Shown piece by piece: positions 1 through 9,820 of a stretch of 39,480 bases of DNA. Each line of letters begins with the position of its first letter. Position 1 is the stretch's first letter. Under the pieces are notes generated by a model. It was given only the letters and a program-made list of their open reading frames with translations, made no database searches and was not told the DNA's origin. The DNA is from Deltaproteobacteria bacterium (lineage in GTDB: Bacteria > Myxococcota_A > UBA796 > GCA-2862545). The position numbers and the translations under genes were made by a program. The stretch spans positions 1 to 39,480 of the forward strand of contig JAFGVK010000207.1 in NCBI GenBank assembly GCA_016938035.1, read 5' to 3'.

Positions 1-245
1 CCTGGCGGTCGGCGCCACGAGAACCAGAAGCCGCCTCCTACCGTCGTTTGCGATGTGAAGACGCCTGCTCTTGGCCGAGGTTCCTGTGTGACACCTCTGT
101 CGGCCTCGTGTTGTCGTACAGGGACCGTGTGGGGACAGCACGATGGACCGTGCGATGGCCCTGCGTGTCGCGGTCGCGCGGATCGGTCTCGCGCCGGCTT
201 CAGAAAGTGTGGGGTACAGACGCTGCGGCGGCGGGCTGTGTCGGC

Positions 246-258
246 TAGACTGCGCCCC
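246..258 (+). promoter_or_regulatory. Candidate -10 region upstream of gcvP
   Basis: TAGACT at 246-251 resembles a vegetative sigma -10 box, and the 13 bases TAGACTGCGCCCC recur exactly at 21228-21240 upstream of the MopE-like gene. Both copies end 16-17 nt before the ATG. No convincing -35 box is visible. The ribosome-binding site GAGGTG (265-270) lies 5 nt before the start codon. Confidence 0.4.
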
Positions 259-275
259 CTTTCCGAGGTGCTGTC

Positions 276-3092
<2,817 letters not shown>

Positions 3093-3114
3093 GGCAGGAC
3101 CGCGAGGGCGCCGG

Positions 3115-3123
3115 TGGTATACT
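3115..3123 (+). promoter_or_regulatory. Candidate extended -10 promoter for the hybrid kinase gene
   Basis: TGGTATACT (3115-3123) fits an extended -10 element (TGnTATAAT-like) in the 76-bp gap after gcvP, 45 nt before the ATG at 3169. No -35 match is evident, which is tolerable for an extended -10 promoter. Confidence 0.35.
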
Positions 3124-3168
3124 GGCGCCTCGCGGGGGTGCGCTCGCATAGAGATAGAGGGGAGTTCG

Positions 3169-4716
3169 ATGGGGCAGGGGGGCACGGAGGCCGACGGGGG
3201 GGGCCACACAATCCAGGGCTGCTGCGTGGACCGGCAGATCTTTCTCGAGCTCTTCGAGCGCTCCGCGGACGCCAACCTCTTGCTGGACGGAGATCGCTTC
3301 ATCGCCTGCAACGCGGCGGCGGTGCAGATGCTCCGCTACCCCTCCAGGGAGCACGTCCTAGACCTGCACCCCTCGGAGCTCTCCCCCGAGCGGCAGCCCG
3401 ACGGGAGCCTGAGCTACGAGAAGGCGAACGACATGATCGCTCTGGCGGTCGCGCAGGGAAGCCACCGCTTCGAGTGGGAGCACCGGCGCGCGGACGGCGA
3501 GGTCTTCCCGGTGGAGGTCCTGTTGACCGTGGTCCACCAGGGGGGCCGCGCGATCCTCCACACGGTGTGGCGGGACATCTCCCAGCGGGCGCGGCTGGAG
3601 GGGGAGCTGCGCCAGGCGCAGAAGATGAAGGCCCTCGGGCAGCTGGCGGGGGGCGTCGCCCACGACTTCAACAACCTGCTGGTGGCGATCCTGGGCAACG
3701 CGGAGCTGCTGGGGCAGCGGGTGGGGCCCGACGATCCCATGGCGAGCTGCATCCAGGAGATCCGCCAGGCCGGGCTCAGCGCGGCGGAGCTGGTGGACCA
3801 GCTGCTCTCGTACAGCCGCAAGCAGGTGCTGCGGGCGGAGGTGGTCGACCTCAACCAGGTGCTCACCGGAATGCGGCAGATGCTGGTGCGCCTGATCGGT
3901 GAGGACATCGCGGTGGAGCTGCGGGCCTGCCCCCACGCCCTGCCGGTCAAGGTGGACCGCGGGCAGCTGGAGCAGGTGATCATGAACCTGGTCACCAACG
4001 CCCGTGACGCCATGCCCGGCGGGGGACGCCTGCTCCTGAGCGTGCAGCGCGCCCAACGGCCGAGGGCGCTGGCTGAGCTGCGGGTGGTCGACAGCGGTGA
4101 GGGGATCCCCCAAGCGCTGATCGAGCAGATCTTCGATCCCTTCTTCACCACCAAGGAGACGGGGACAGGCCTGGGCCTGTCGACGGTGATGGGGATCGTC
4201 CGGCAGAGCGGAGGCGAGGTAGTGGTGGGCGCGGGGCCTGAGGGGGGCACCGCCTTCTCTGTGTTCCTCCCCCTGACCGACGAGGTCCCCGGGGTGAGGG
4301 GGGACCCGGCGCCTCAGCGGGCTCCCCGCGCGCGGGGCGGGGAGCGGATCCTGCTGGTGGAGGACGAGCCTCGGGTCGCGCGCCTCATTCGGAGGGTGCT
4401 GGAGGGCGCGGGGTACAGGGTGCAGACGGCGGCGAGCGGGCACGAGGCCTTGGCCCTCGACGCGGGCGGGGACCTGCGCTTCGACCTGCTGCTGACCGAC
4501 GTGATCATGCCGGGAATGTCGGGTCCGGAGCTGGCGTCGGCGCTGGCCGTGCGCCGTCCGGGGATGCGGGTCCTCTTCGCCTCGGGCTACACCAACGACG
4601 CCCTGATGAGGCGCGGCACCCTCGACGAGGGGGTGGCGCTGCTCCAGAAGCCTTTCAGCACCGCGCAGCTCAGCGAGGCGGTGCGGGCCTCCCTCGACCG
4701 GGAGCCCGGCACCTGA
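3169..4716 (+). CDS. Hybrid sensor histidine kinase (PAS, HisKA, HATPase, receiver)
   Basis: The 515-residue product has a PAS-like sensor domain (about 22-140) and a HisKA dimerisation segment with phospho-acceptor His165 in GGVAHDFNNLL. The HATPase domain shows the N box NLVTNARDAM and G boxes DSGEGIP and TGLGLSTV. A C-terminal receiver domain follows, with phospho-acceptor Asp444 in LLLTDVIMPGMSG. There is no signal peptide or membrane segment, so it should be cytosolic and sense an internal cue through PAS. The reading frame is open further upstream inside gcvP, but ATG 3169 is preferred because it follows GAGGGGA and the upstream residues are low-complexity Arg/Pro/Gly. With no adjacent response regulator, output probably goes through phosphotransfer or an unlinked regulator. 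The ligand is unknown. Confidence 0.93.
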   Translation: MGQGGTEADGGGHTIQGCCVDRQIFLELFERSADANLLLDGDRFIACNAAAVQMLRYPSREHVLDLHPSELSPERQPDGSLSYEKANDMIALAVAQGSHRFEWEHRRADGEVFPVEVLLTVVHQGGRAILHTVWRDISQRARLEGELRQAQKMKALGQLAGGVAHDFNNLLVAILGNAELLGQRVGPDDPMASCIQEIRQAGLSAAELVDQLLSYSRKQVLRAEVVDLNQVLTGMRQMLVRLIGEDIAVELRACPHALPVKVDRGQLEQVIMNLVTNARDAMPGGGRLLLSVQRAQRPRALAELRVVDSGEGIPQALIEQIFDPFFTTKETGTGLGLSTVMGIVRQSGGEVVVGAGPEGGTAFSVFLPLTDEVPGVRGDPAPQRAPRARGGERILLVEDEPRVARLIRRVLEGAGYRVQTAASGHEALALDAGGDLRFDLLLTDVIMPGMSGPELASALAVRRPGMRVLFASGYTNDALMRRGTLDEGVALLQKPFSTAQLSEAVRASLDREPGT

Positions 4717-4899
4717 CCTGGGGGACCGGGCGGTGGGCGGCGTGAGGCCGTCGCTGGGGGCATGACCGGGGTACAGGCGCGGGGCGCCCCGGCACCCGCC
4801 CGGAGGCGCGATCGGTCGCTGGGACGAGGGCAGGGCTGCGCCCGCGCGCTCGCCCTTGAGGCGCTGGCCGCCCGGGCGCCCCTTGACCTGGCGCCGGGC

Positions 4900-5268
4900 T
4901 CAGGAGTGGATCCCCTCGGAGTAGAGGAAGATCAGCTCGCCGAGCTGGATGGTGTCGCCGGTGCGCAGGGTGGCCGAGAAGATGCGGATGCTGTTGAGGA
5001 ACACGCCGTTGCGGCTCTCCAGGTCCTCCAGCTTGTGCTCGTCACCCACCCGCACCAGGCGCGCGTGCTGCCTGGAGAGCGAGTCGTCGGTGAAGACCAG
5101 GTCAGCGATGGCGCTCCTCCCGATCACCACCACGTCCCCGGTCAGGGGGATGGTCATCGGCGCACCCGGCCCGCTCACCAGCTGCAGATGGCAGGGCCGA
5201 TGCGAGAGGGGGATCACCGTCCGAGGGATCGGAAAGCTTGCGGTAGTGGTGTCGTCGTCTTTGGTCAC
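4900..5268 (-). CDS. Small FHA-domain protein
   Basis: The 122-residue protein is almost entirely one forkhead-associated domain (about 27-117), a phosphothreonine-binding fold. Visible hallmark residues are Arg51 of GRS, Ser65-Arg66-His68 of SRQHARL, and Asn87-Gly88 with Asn92 of RNGVFLNS. The N-terminal 25 residues are Thr/Asp-rich (TKDDDTTTA) and could carry a phosphorylatable Thr, but that is inference. Start GTG 5268 has no Shine-Dalgarno and sits at the expected transcription start of the promoter at 5276-5305, so the mRNA may be leaderless. It lies downstream of the Sel1 gene on the same strand. It may read phospho-Thr marks made by the kinases encoded in this window, though nothing directly shows this. 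Confidence 0.93.
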   Translation of the reverse strand: MTKDDDTTTASFPIPRTVIPLSHRPCHLQLVSGPGAPMTIPLTGDVVVIGRSAIADLVFTDDSLSRQHARLVRVGDEHKLEDLESRNGVFLNSIRIFSATLRTGDTIQLGELIFLYSEGIHS

Positions 5269-5275
5269 GGGGCCG

Positions 5276-5305
5276 ATTGTGCCCCGGAACCGGAGCCCCG
5301 GTCAA
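5276..5305 (-). promoter_or_regulatory. Candidate sigma70-like promoter of the FHA gene
   Basis: On the minus strand TTGACC (5300-5305) and CACAAT (5276-5281) are separated by 18 bp. Transcription would be expected to begin about 7 nt beyond the -10, that is at the GTG start codon (5268). Confidence 0.4.
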
Positions 5306-5369
5306 CCGCTGCGCGGCGACTCGAGTGGATTGTTCCTCTCGCGTCAGGTGTCCCCGTGCGAAGCACCGC

Positions 5370-6248
5370 TCAGGGCGAGGCGCGCCGGCCTGAGTTCAGG
5401 GCCCGGCGCGCCCGGTGGCAGGCGCCGCGCACCCCACACGCGCAGGCCACCTCCCAAGCACGGGCCGCGGCCTCCAGCGACGGGCGGCTCCCCTCTCTCC
5501 GCAGGGCGCGCGCGGCGACCTCGCAGGCGTCCAGATCGGTGTCATGGCAGGCGGTGAGCAGCTCGCGGATCGGCTGCGTGCCTACGGTCTCTCGGCGCGC
5601 CACCGTCATCCTTCCGTGCAGACCGCAGGAGGTGGCGTCGCCTATCGCGCACCCGCGCGCGGCGAGGCGAAGCGCCAGCGGCCTGTCCTCGCTGTCGAGC
5701 ACCATCCGCGCCAGGCGACCGCAGCCAGCGCCGTCCTCCAGGGCGCACGCGGTGCGATAGAGCTCCGCGGCGCGCAGGGGGTCCGCCACGGTGCCCTGTC
5801 CGATCTCCCAGGAAATTCCGGCCCAGGTGCAGGACGGGCCGTCTCCCAGCTCGCACCCGTGCTCATACCAGAGCATGGCCGAGGTGGCGTCTGGGGCCAC
5901 CCCGTCGCCGGAGATGAACAGGTCTGCTACCGCCCGGCAGGAGGGGCTGTGACCCATCTGGCAGGCCTGCATATACAGGTCCGCGGCGCGCTGGTGGTTC
6001 AGCGTCACCCCGTCGCCGAAGTGGTAGGCGTGGCCCAGCCTGCCGCAGGCCTCGGGGTCACCGCTCTTGCAGGCCTGCCGGTAGAACCGCGCCGCCTCCC
6101 CTCCATCGATGGGGAGCCCGTCGCCGTCCTCAAAGCGCCGCGCCAGCTCCCTGCAGGCCGCAGCGTCACCGCGCTGGCAGTCCCCCCTCATGTTGGCGAG
6201 CTCGGGGTTCACGGCCGCGAGGGCAAGGGCAGCGGAGAGGAACAGCAC
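5370..6248 (-). CDS. Secreted Sel1-like repeat protein with paired cysteines (Hcp-like)
   Basis: The 292-residue product starts with a short hydrophobic stretch (MLFLSAALALAAV), probably a signal peptide. Tandem Sel1-type alpha/alpha repeats with the pattern AARFYRQACKSGDPEACGRLG follow. Each repeat carries two Cys in a C-x7-C arrangement; eight such pairs are visible, from CQRGDAAAC to CACGVRGAC. This is the disulfide-stapled pattern of Helicobacter cysteine-rich (Hcp) proteins, so the protein should be exported and oxidised. Later repeats are more degenerate. The start is GTG 6248, with a strong AGGAGG (6255-6260) 6 nt upstream. Such solenoids bind proteins or peptides; the partner is unknown. 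Confidence 0.85.
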   Translation of the reverse strand: MLFLSAALALAAVNPELANMRGDCQRGDAAACRELARRFEDGDGLPIDGGEAARFYRQACKSGDPEACGRLGHAYHFGDGVTLNHQRAADLYMQACQMGHSPSCRAVADLFISGDGVAPDATSAMLWYEHGCELGDGPSCTWAGISWEIGQGTVADPLRAAELYRTACALEDGAGCGRLARMVLDSEDRPLALRLAARGCAIGDATSCGLHGRMTVARRETVGTQPIRELLTACHDTDLDACEVAARALRREGSRPSLEAAARAWEVACACGVRGACHRARRALNSGRRASP

Positions 6249-6565
6249 GGGCGGCCTCCTGGCTCCCTATCGACGGCCTCGGGCCTGTGCTTGAGGCGCT
6301 CCCGTGCCATAGCCAGGGGTTTAGAGGGAGGGGAGGGGGCCGAGGGTCCCTGGAGCGTCGGACGGGCCATCGGGACCGCGCACATCGAGGTCGCTTCGTC
6401 CGTGGAGGCCGGAGCCCTGCTCACGACGAGGGAGCACGTTGGAGCGTGGGACCGACCACGGGACTACGCCGCGGGTGAGGGCACCAGAGGGGAGGGGGCC
6501 GCTGATCGCCGCTCCAGCGAGGGCCAAGCTACCGCAGGCGCCCCGTCCGCCTCCCGGGGTCGGAC
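6249..6565. other. 317-bp spacer between the MepA-like and Sel1 genes
   Basis: No credible gene is present. The spacer holds two exact copies of a 15-bp purine-rich word, gaggggagggggccg (6328-6342 and 6487-6501). It also holds a 45-bp segment (6373-6417) that matches 9657-9701 in inverted orientation. AGGAGG at 6255-6260 serves the Sel1 gene. Confidence 0.6.
6373..6417 (+). repeat. Dispersed 45-bp repeat, copy 1
   Basis: This segment aligns without gaps to the reverse complement of 9657-9701, with 36 of 45 identical positions by eye. The best-kept core is TTCGTCCGTGGAG. Both copies lie in non-coding spacers flanking the protease/PilZ block. Confidence 0.55.
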
Positions 6566-7288
6566 CTAGTAGCGCCGGCAGCGGAAGTGGACGTGCAGGT
6601 GGTTCCGGTGGCGGGCGGCGGGTCGGACGATGCTGTCGAGCTCCCAGATACGGGGCGTGTTCGCTGGGGGGAAGACCGCGGTGATCTCCTCCGCGGTGAG
6701 CACGCCCTCGGAGGTGAGCCAGCGCTCCAGGGTCTGGATCAGCGCGGGGTCGAGCAGGATGTAGTCCACCCTCCCCGTGTCGAGCAGGGCCTCGATCAGC
6801 GTCCAGGTGGTCCGCACGTCGAGCTTGGAGGGGGGCACGTCCTGGAAGGCGGCTTGCTCTCCGTCCCCAAAATACAGCGAGATGTCGGCGTCGAGCCCCT
6901 CGCGGTGGTCTCTGTGGCCCGGGAGGAAGCCGCCGTGCTCCCAGGACAGGTCACCGATGATGAAGGGCTCCGCCTGGGGCCGGTCCAGGCGCACCTGCTC
7001 GGCGGCGGCGATGATACCCTCCACGGTGTACGCCGTTCCCCAGGATCTCGCAGGATCCCAGCGGGCGTAGAGCTGCGGCAGGTCGGGGAGCTGCGTGGGC
7101 TCGGCGATCTGGTCAGGGGTACAGAGCGGCGCGGTCTCTTCGGGGAGCGCGGGGTACTGAGCCGCGAGCGGCTCCTCGTCCAGCCACATCCGGAGCTCGG
7201 ACGCGTTGGAATACCCTGCGCCAAAGAGCAGGATCAAAGGTGTAATAATGTCCATGTTCCCAATCCGGCTTCCCAACCGGACGGTCAT
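6566..7288 (-). CDS. Secreted MepA-like (peptidase M74) penicillin-insensitive murein endopeptidase
   Basis: The 240-residue product resembles MepA-type zinc metallopeptidases that cut D-Ala-mDAP cross-links in peptidoglycan. The motif GGFLPGHRDHREGLDADI contains candidate zinc ligands His125 and Asp133. NHLHVHF near the C-terminus supplies the H-x-H pair (His230/His232). MepA usually has Arg after HxHV; here it is His234, a minor oddity. An N-terminal hydrophobic stretch (IITPLILLFGAG) preceded by Arg4 and Arg8 fits a signal peptide, placing the enzyme in the periplasm. ATG 7288 gives the charged n-region; an in-frame ATG at 7255 is an alternative. It is divergent from the protease gene across 130 bp. 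Confidence 0.82.
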   Translation of the reverse strand: MTVRLGSRIGNMDIITPLILLFGAGYSNASELRMWLDEEPLAAQYPALPEETAPLCTPDQIAEPTQLPDLPQLYARWDPARSWGTAYTVEGIIAAAEQVRLDRPQAEPFIIGDLSWEHGGFLPGHRDHREGLDADISLYFGDGEQAAFQDVPPSKLDVRTTWTLIEALLDTGRVDYILLDPALIQTLERWLTSEGVLTAEEITAVFPPANTPRIWELDSIVRPAARHRNHLHVHFRCRRY

Positions 7289-7418
7289 CCTAACGCATCT
7301 CGCGCGCCGGTTGGGGTGGAATCGGTGTAAGCGCTACGTCAATCGCCACAGATCGCGCCTCGGCCGGCGCGCTTCGGGGGTATGATGACGACCGCGCCCA
7401 GATCGCCCTGGAGAGCTG

Positions 7419-8573
7419 ATGTCCATTCGCCTGATCGCCCTGCTGGCAGCCGCTGCGTCCGCACCTGCCCTCGCCCTCCCCGTGGCGGGGGATATGGACC
7501 CCCTGGGGGAGGACTCCTACGATCTCCCCGACAATAACGAGCTGCCTGACGCGGTGCGCCAGCGGCTGGAGGGCTTCCACGGCATTGTGAACGGGAGCAC
7601 CACCAACGATTTCGAGCCGGTGGTGGCCCTGCTCGGCATGTCCGGCAGCTACGGGGCGGTGTTCTGCTCCGGCACCCTGATCGCAGATCGCTGGGTGGTC
7701 ACCGCCGGCCACTGTGTGGACGGGGTGGTCGAGGACTTCGTCGATCAGGGCTACGACCTCTACGTGGCGGCGGGCGGCGATCTCTACAACAGCGCCTGGA
7801 TCGACTACGCCGAGTGGAAGAGCTGGCACGTCCACCCCTCTTTCTCGGCCACGGACACCGCGATCGTCAACGACGTGGCGGTGATCGAGCTGAAGGCGTC
7901 CCTCTCGGGCGTGAGGCCGATGGTGGTGAACGACGAGTCGATCACCACGAGCGGGTGGTCGAGCAAGAGCCTCACCTACGTCGGATTTGGTATCACCGGG
8001 GACAACCTGGACGACGCGGGCGTCAAGCGCACCGCGAGCATCCCGTTCTACGACGTGGACTCTCAGTTTGTGTACGCCCTCGACCAGTCTGGGAGCAACA
8101 ACCGCAACCTCTGTCAGGGCGACTCGGGCGGGGCTGGGCTGGAGTGGACCGCGGAGGGCTATGAGCTGGCGGGGATCAACTCCTTCGTCTTTGGATACTA
8201 CGACAGCAACTACTCCTGTCGGGGCGGCGGCTCTGGGGCCACCAGGGTCGACGTGTACCTGAGCTGGATCCGGGGCTACGTGCCCGACGTCCAGACCGAT
8301 CACTCGCAGGCCGACACGGACACCGACACCGACACCGACACGGACACGGACACCGACACCGACGCGGACACCGACGCGGACACCGACGCGGACACCGACG
8401 CGGACACCGAGCCCGACGCGCTAGGCTACCCGGAGCGGCCCCCTGAGGGCGCCTACGCCGGCGCCTGTTCGGTGGGCGCCACGCTCCCCGTGGCGGGGTC
8501 CGGCCTGGGGTGGATCGTGGGACTCGGTCTTGTGCGCAGACGGCGTTCAAGGCCGCAGGGTGTTGGCCGATAA
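7419..8573 (+). CDS. Secreted trypsin-fold serine protease with Thr-Asp linker and MYXO-CTERM-like anchor
   Basis: The 384-residue product has a signal peptide (MSIRLIALLAAAASAPALA) and an S1-family protease domain. The triad is His98 (TAGHC), Asp152 (NDVAVIEL) and Ser236 (GDSGG). The S1-pocket position six residues before the Ser is Asn230, not the Asp of trypsin, so Lys/Arg specificity is not expected. After the protease domain comes a Thr-Asp/Ala-Asp repeat linker (about residues 298-331). The tail is a Cys (GACSVGA), a hydrophobic segment and RRRRSR, matching the layout of MYXO-CTERM sorting signals that anchor myxobacterial proteins at the cell surface. The start ATG follows GGAGAG. A propeptide between the signal and IVNG (about residue 56) suggests zymogen activation. 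Confidence 0.9.
   Translation: MSIRLIALLAAAASAPALALPVAGDMDPLGEDSYDLPDNNELPDAVRQRLEGFHGIVNGSTTNDFEPVVALLGMSGSYGAVFCSGTLIADRWVVTAGHCVDGVVEDFVDQGYDLYVAAGGDLYNSAWIDYAEWKSWHVHPSFSATDTAIVNDVAVIELKASLSGVRPMVVNDESITTSGWSSKSLTYVGFGITGDNLDDAGVKRTASIPFYDVDSQFVYALDQSGSNNRNLCQGDSGGAGLEWTAEGYELAGINSFVFGYYDSNYSCRGGGSGATRVDVYLSWIRGYVPDVQTDHSQADTDTDTDTDTDTDTDTDADTDADTDADTDADTEPDALGYPERPPEGAYAGACSVGATLPVAGSGLGWIVGLGLVRRRRSRPQGVGR
8312..8408 (+). repeat. 6/12-bp microsatellite encoding a Thr-Asp/Ala-Asp linker
   Basis: Repeats of gacacc/gacacg switch to a 12-bp unit (gacgcggacacc) within the protease gene. The encoded acidic linker joins the catalytic domain to the surface anchor. Length variation by slippage would stay in frame because the units are multiples of 3 bp. 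Confidence 0.9.
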
Positions 8574-8622
8574 GCAGCGAGGCGCTCTCGGAGGGCGTCC
8601 TCTCGGCGAAAAGGAGTCCCAG

Positions 8623-8994
8623 TTGGCACAGCAAGGCAATCCCGCGGACCGTCGTAGGAGCCCGCGCGTCGAGATCACCGTAGAGGTGTCTGTGACGAGC
8701 GAGAACAACTTCTACACCGGCTTCACGTCCGATGTCTCGGAGGGGGGCGTGTTCATCGCGGGGATGAACATGCTGCCCATCGGGGCGCCCATGCAGTTCG
8801 AGCTCAAGCTCGGCAAGGGCTCAGTGCTGGTGGAGGGCGTGGTGCGCTGGGTGCGCGAGCACAGCGACTTCGTCGAGGCGCCCCCCGGGATGGGGGTGGA
8901 ATTTATCAACCTGCCCCCCGCGGTGGCGCAGAAGATCAACGAGTTCATGGCCCTGCGGCGTGAGTCGATCTTCTACGACGACGACGACGAGTAG
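8623..8994 (+). CDS. PilZ-domain protein of the Myxococcus paralogous type (TIGR02266-like)
   Basis: The 123-residue product has the PilZ-type opening RRRSPRVEITVEV, followed by NNFYTGFTSDVSEGGVFI and GMGVEFINL near the end. This matches the single-domain PilZ-like paralogues abundant in Myxococcus. Classical PilZ proteins bind c-di-GMP with RxxxR and D/NxSxxG. Here RRRSPR and DVSEGG fit those positions, so binding is plausible but unproven. The start is taken as TTG 8623 because a perfect AAGGAG (8611-8616) sits 6 nt upstream and the protein begins just before the domain; a longer in-frame ORF from 8530 would overlap the protease gene. It ends in an acidic tail (YDDDDE) and is followed by a strong stem-loop. 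Confidence 0.88.
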   Translation: MAQQGNPADRRRSPRVEITVEVSVTSENNFYTGFTSDVSEGGVFIAGMNMLPIGAPMQFELKLGKGSVLVEGVVRWVREHSDFVEAPPGMGVEFINLPPAVAQKINEFMALRRESIFYDDDDE

Positions 8995-9010
8995 GCTGTC
9001 CGCCTCCGCG

Positions 9011-9054
9011 GCTGCCCTGGCGCCGGGGATCAGCGGGCTGGATCGCAGGGCAGC
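9011..9054 (+). terminator. Stem-loop after the PilZ gene, possible terminator
   Basis: GCTGCCCTG (9011-9019) and CAGGGCAGC (9046-9054) form a perfect 9-bp stem with a 26-nt loop, starting 17 bp after the PilZ stop codon. There is no T-tract, so it is not a canonical intrinsic terminator. It may act as a 3'-end stabiliser or a Rho-linked end. Confidence 0.4.
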
Positions 9055-9134
9055 GAGGCCCCCCTGTCGCCCATAGCGCTGCGCCAGCACCGGTCCGCTG
9101 GCCGCTCGACGCGTGTCCCTGTTCCTACGCTCGT

Positions 9135-9151
9135 CGCGTACAAAGTACGCG
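9135..9151. repeat. Perfect 7-bp hairpin with AAA loop
   Basis: CGCGTAC and GTACGCG flank AAA. No T-tract follows. It lies in the 8995-9820 spacer. Confidence 0.5.
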
Positions 9152-9194
9152 TCCTCCCTAGGGAACGCCGGTCACACGCCGAGACACTTGGCGA

Positions 9195-9230
9195 CTCGGC
9201 GCCCGTCTTCTGTCTGGAAGACTCGCCGAG
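9195..9230. repeat. 36-nt stem-loop with a 13-bp two-part stem
   Basis: An outer 7-bp stem CTCGGCG (9195-9201)/CGCCGAG (9224-9230) and an inner 6-bp stem GTCTTC (9205-9210)/GAAGAC (9217-9222) are separated by an asymmetric CCC/T internal loop. The terminal loop is 6 nt (TGTCTG). This is a plausible RNA structure in otherwise non-coding DNA. Confidence 0.5.
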
Positions 9231-9656
9231 CGACTGCATCGGATCGTTCCTATGGGAGGACGAAGCCCTTCCTTCGAGACGGTCCGGCTGACAGGAGATC
9301 CGGCCCATGCGTCCGTCTCCTCCTTGCGATAGCCATCGATTCGACTGGAGGATCCGTTGCTATGGGCGACATCGCGATCATCGTGACCGTTCGGCTCGGG
9401 CTCGGCAGGCCCTTGCAGCCCCCGCCACGGCCGTGGAGCGTCGCGACCTGGTGCCAACACGAACGAACCAGCCTTATCGGCGCGCCCCTCACGCTCTGCG
9501 CCGGGCGCTGGGGCATGGCGAGCCTCGGACAAGCGGGTGGTTCCACGACGTTGTGCGCTCAGACCGGACTTCCTGGCTGATGGGCCGGTGCCCCCGGGCG
9601 CTCTGCCGTGGGCGCGCCCGTCATGGGGGCGCCAGCAGGCGCGGTCCTCCGGCGCC

Positions 9657-9701
9657 GGGCCTCGGGCTCCACGGACGAACTTGCCACGATGTGCTCGGTC
9701 C
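9657..9701 (-). repeat. Dispersed 45-bp repeat, copy 2 (inverted)
   Basis: The reverse complement matches 6373-6417 at about 36 of 45 positions. It lies 120 bp from the 3' end of the first kinase gene. Confidence 0.55.
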
Positions 9702-9820
9702 GGACGCTCTCGCGGTGGGACCTCGCCGGAGGCCCAGCGCGCCGAGGGGCGGCTGCGCGCGGGCCGGGAGGCGCTGTGTGCCACCCGCCCCGCCGCTAGG
9801 CGCGCCCCGCCCGGGCTGCC

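Larger units (their letters stand above)
8995..9820. other. 826-bp non-coding spacer rich in inverted repeats
   Basis: This lies between the convergent PilZ gene and the kinase operon. ORFs here translate to Arg/Pro/Ser-rich sequence without domains, and base composition is less GC-biased than in the neighbouring genes. It contains stem-loops at 9011-9054, 9135-9151 and 9195-9230, and repeat copy 2 at 9657-9701. A structured RNA or a decayed element is possible. Confidence 0.6.

Noticed and set aside
1..245. Glycine riboswitch upstream of gcvP
   Set aside because: No conserved glycine-aptamer segments were recognised, and the candidate -10 at 246 would leave only a leader of about 20 nt.
8311..8410. 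CRISPR-like or regulatory repeat array
   Set aside because: It is an in-frame 6/12-bp coding microsatellite with no spacers.
9158..9784. 208-codon minus-strand ORF in the spacer
   Set aside because: It is Arg/Pro/Ser-rich with no domain, and the frame is interrupted by several hairpins and a dispersed repeat; it is typical of chance ORFs in GC-rich DNA.
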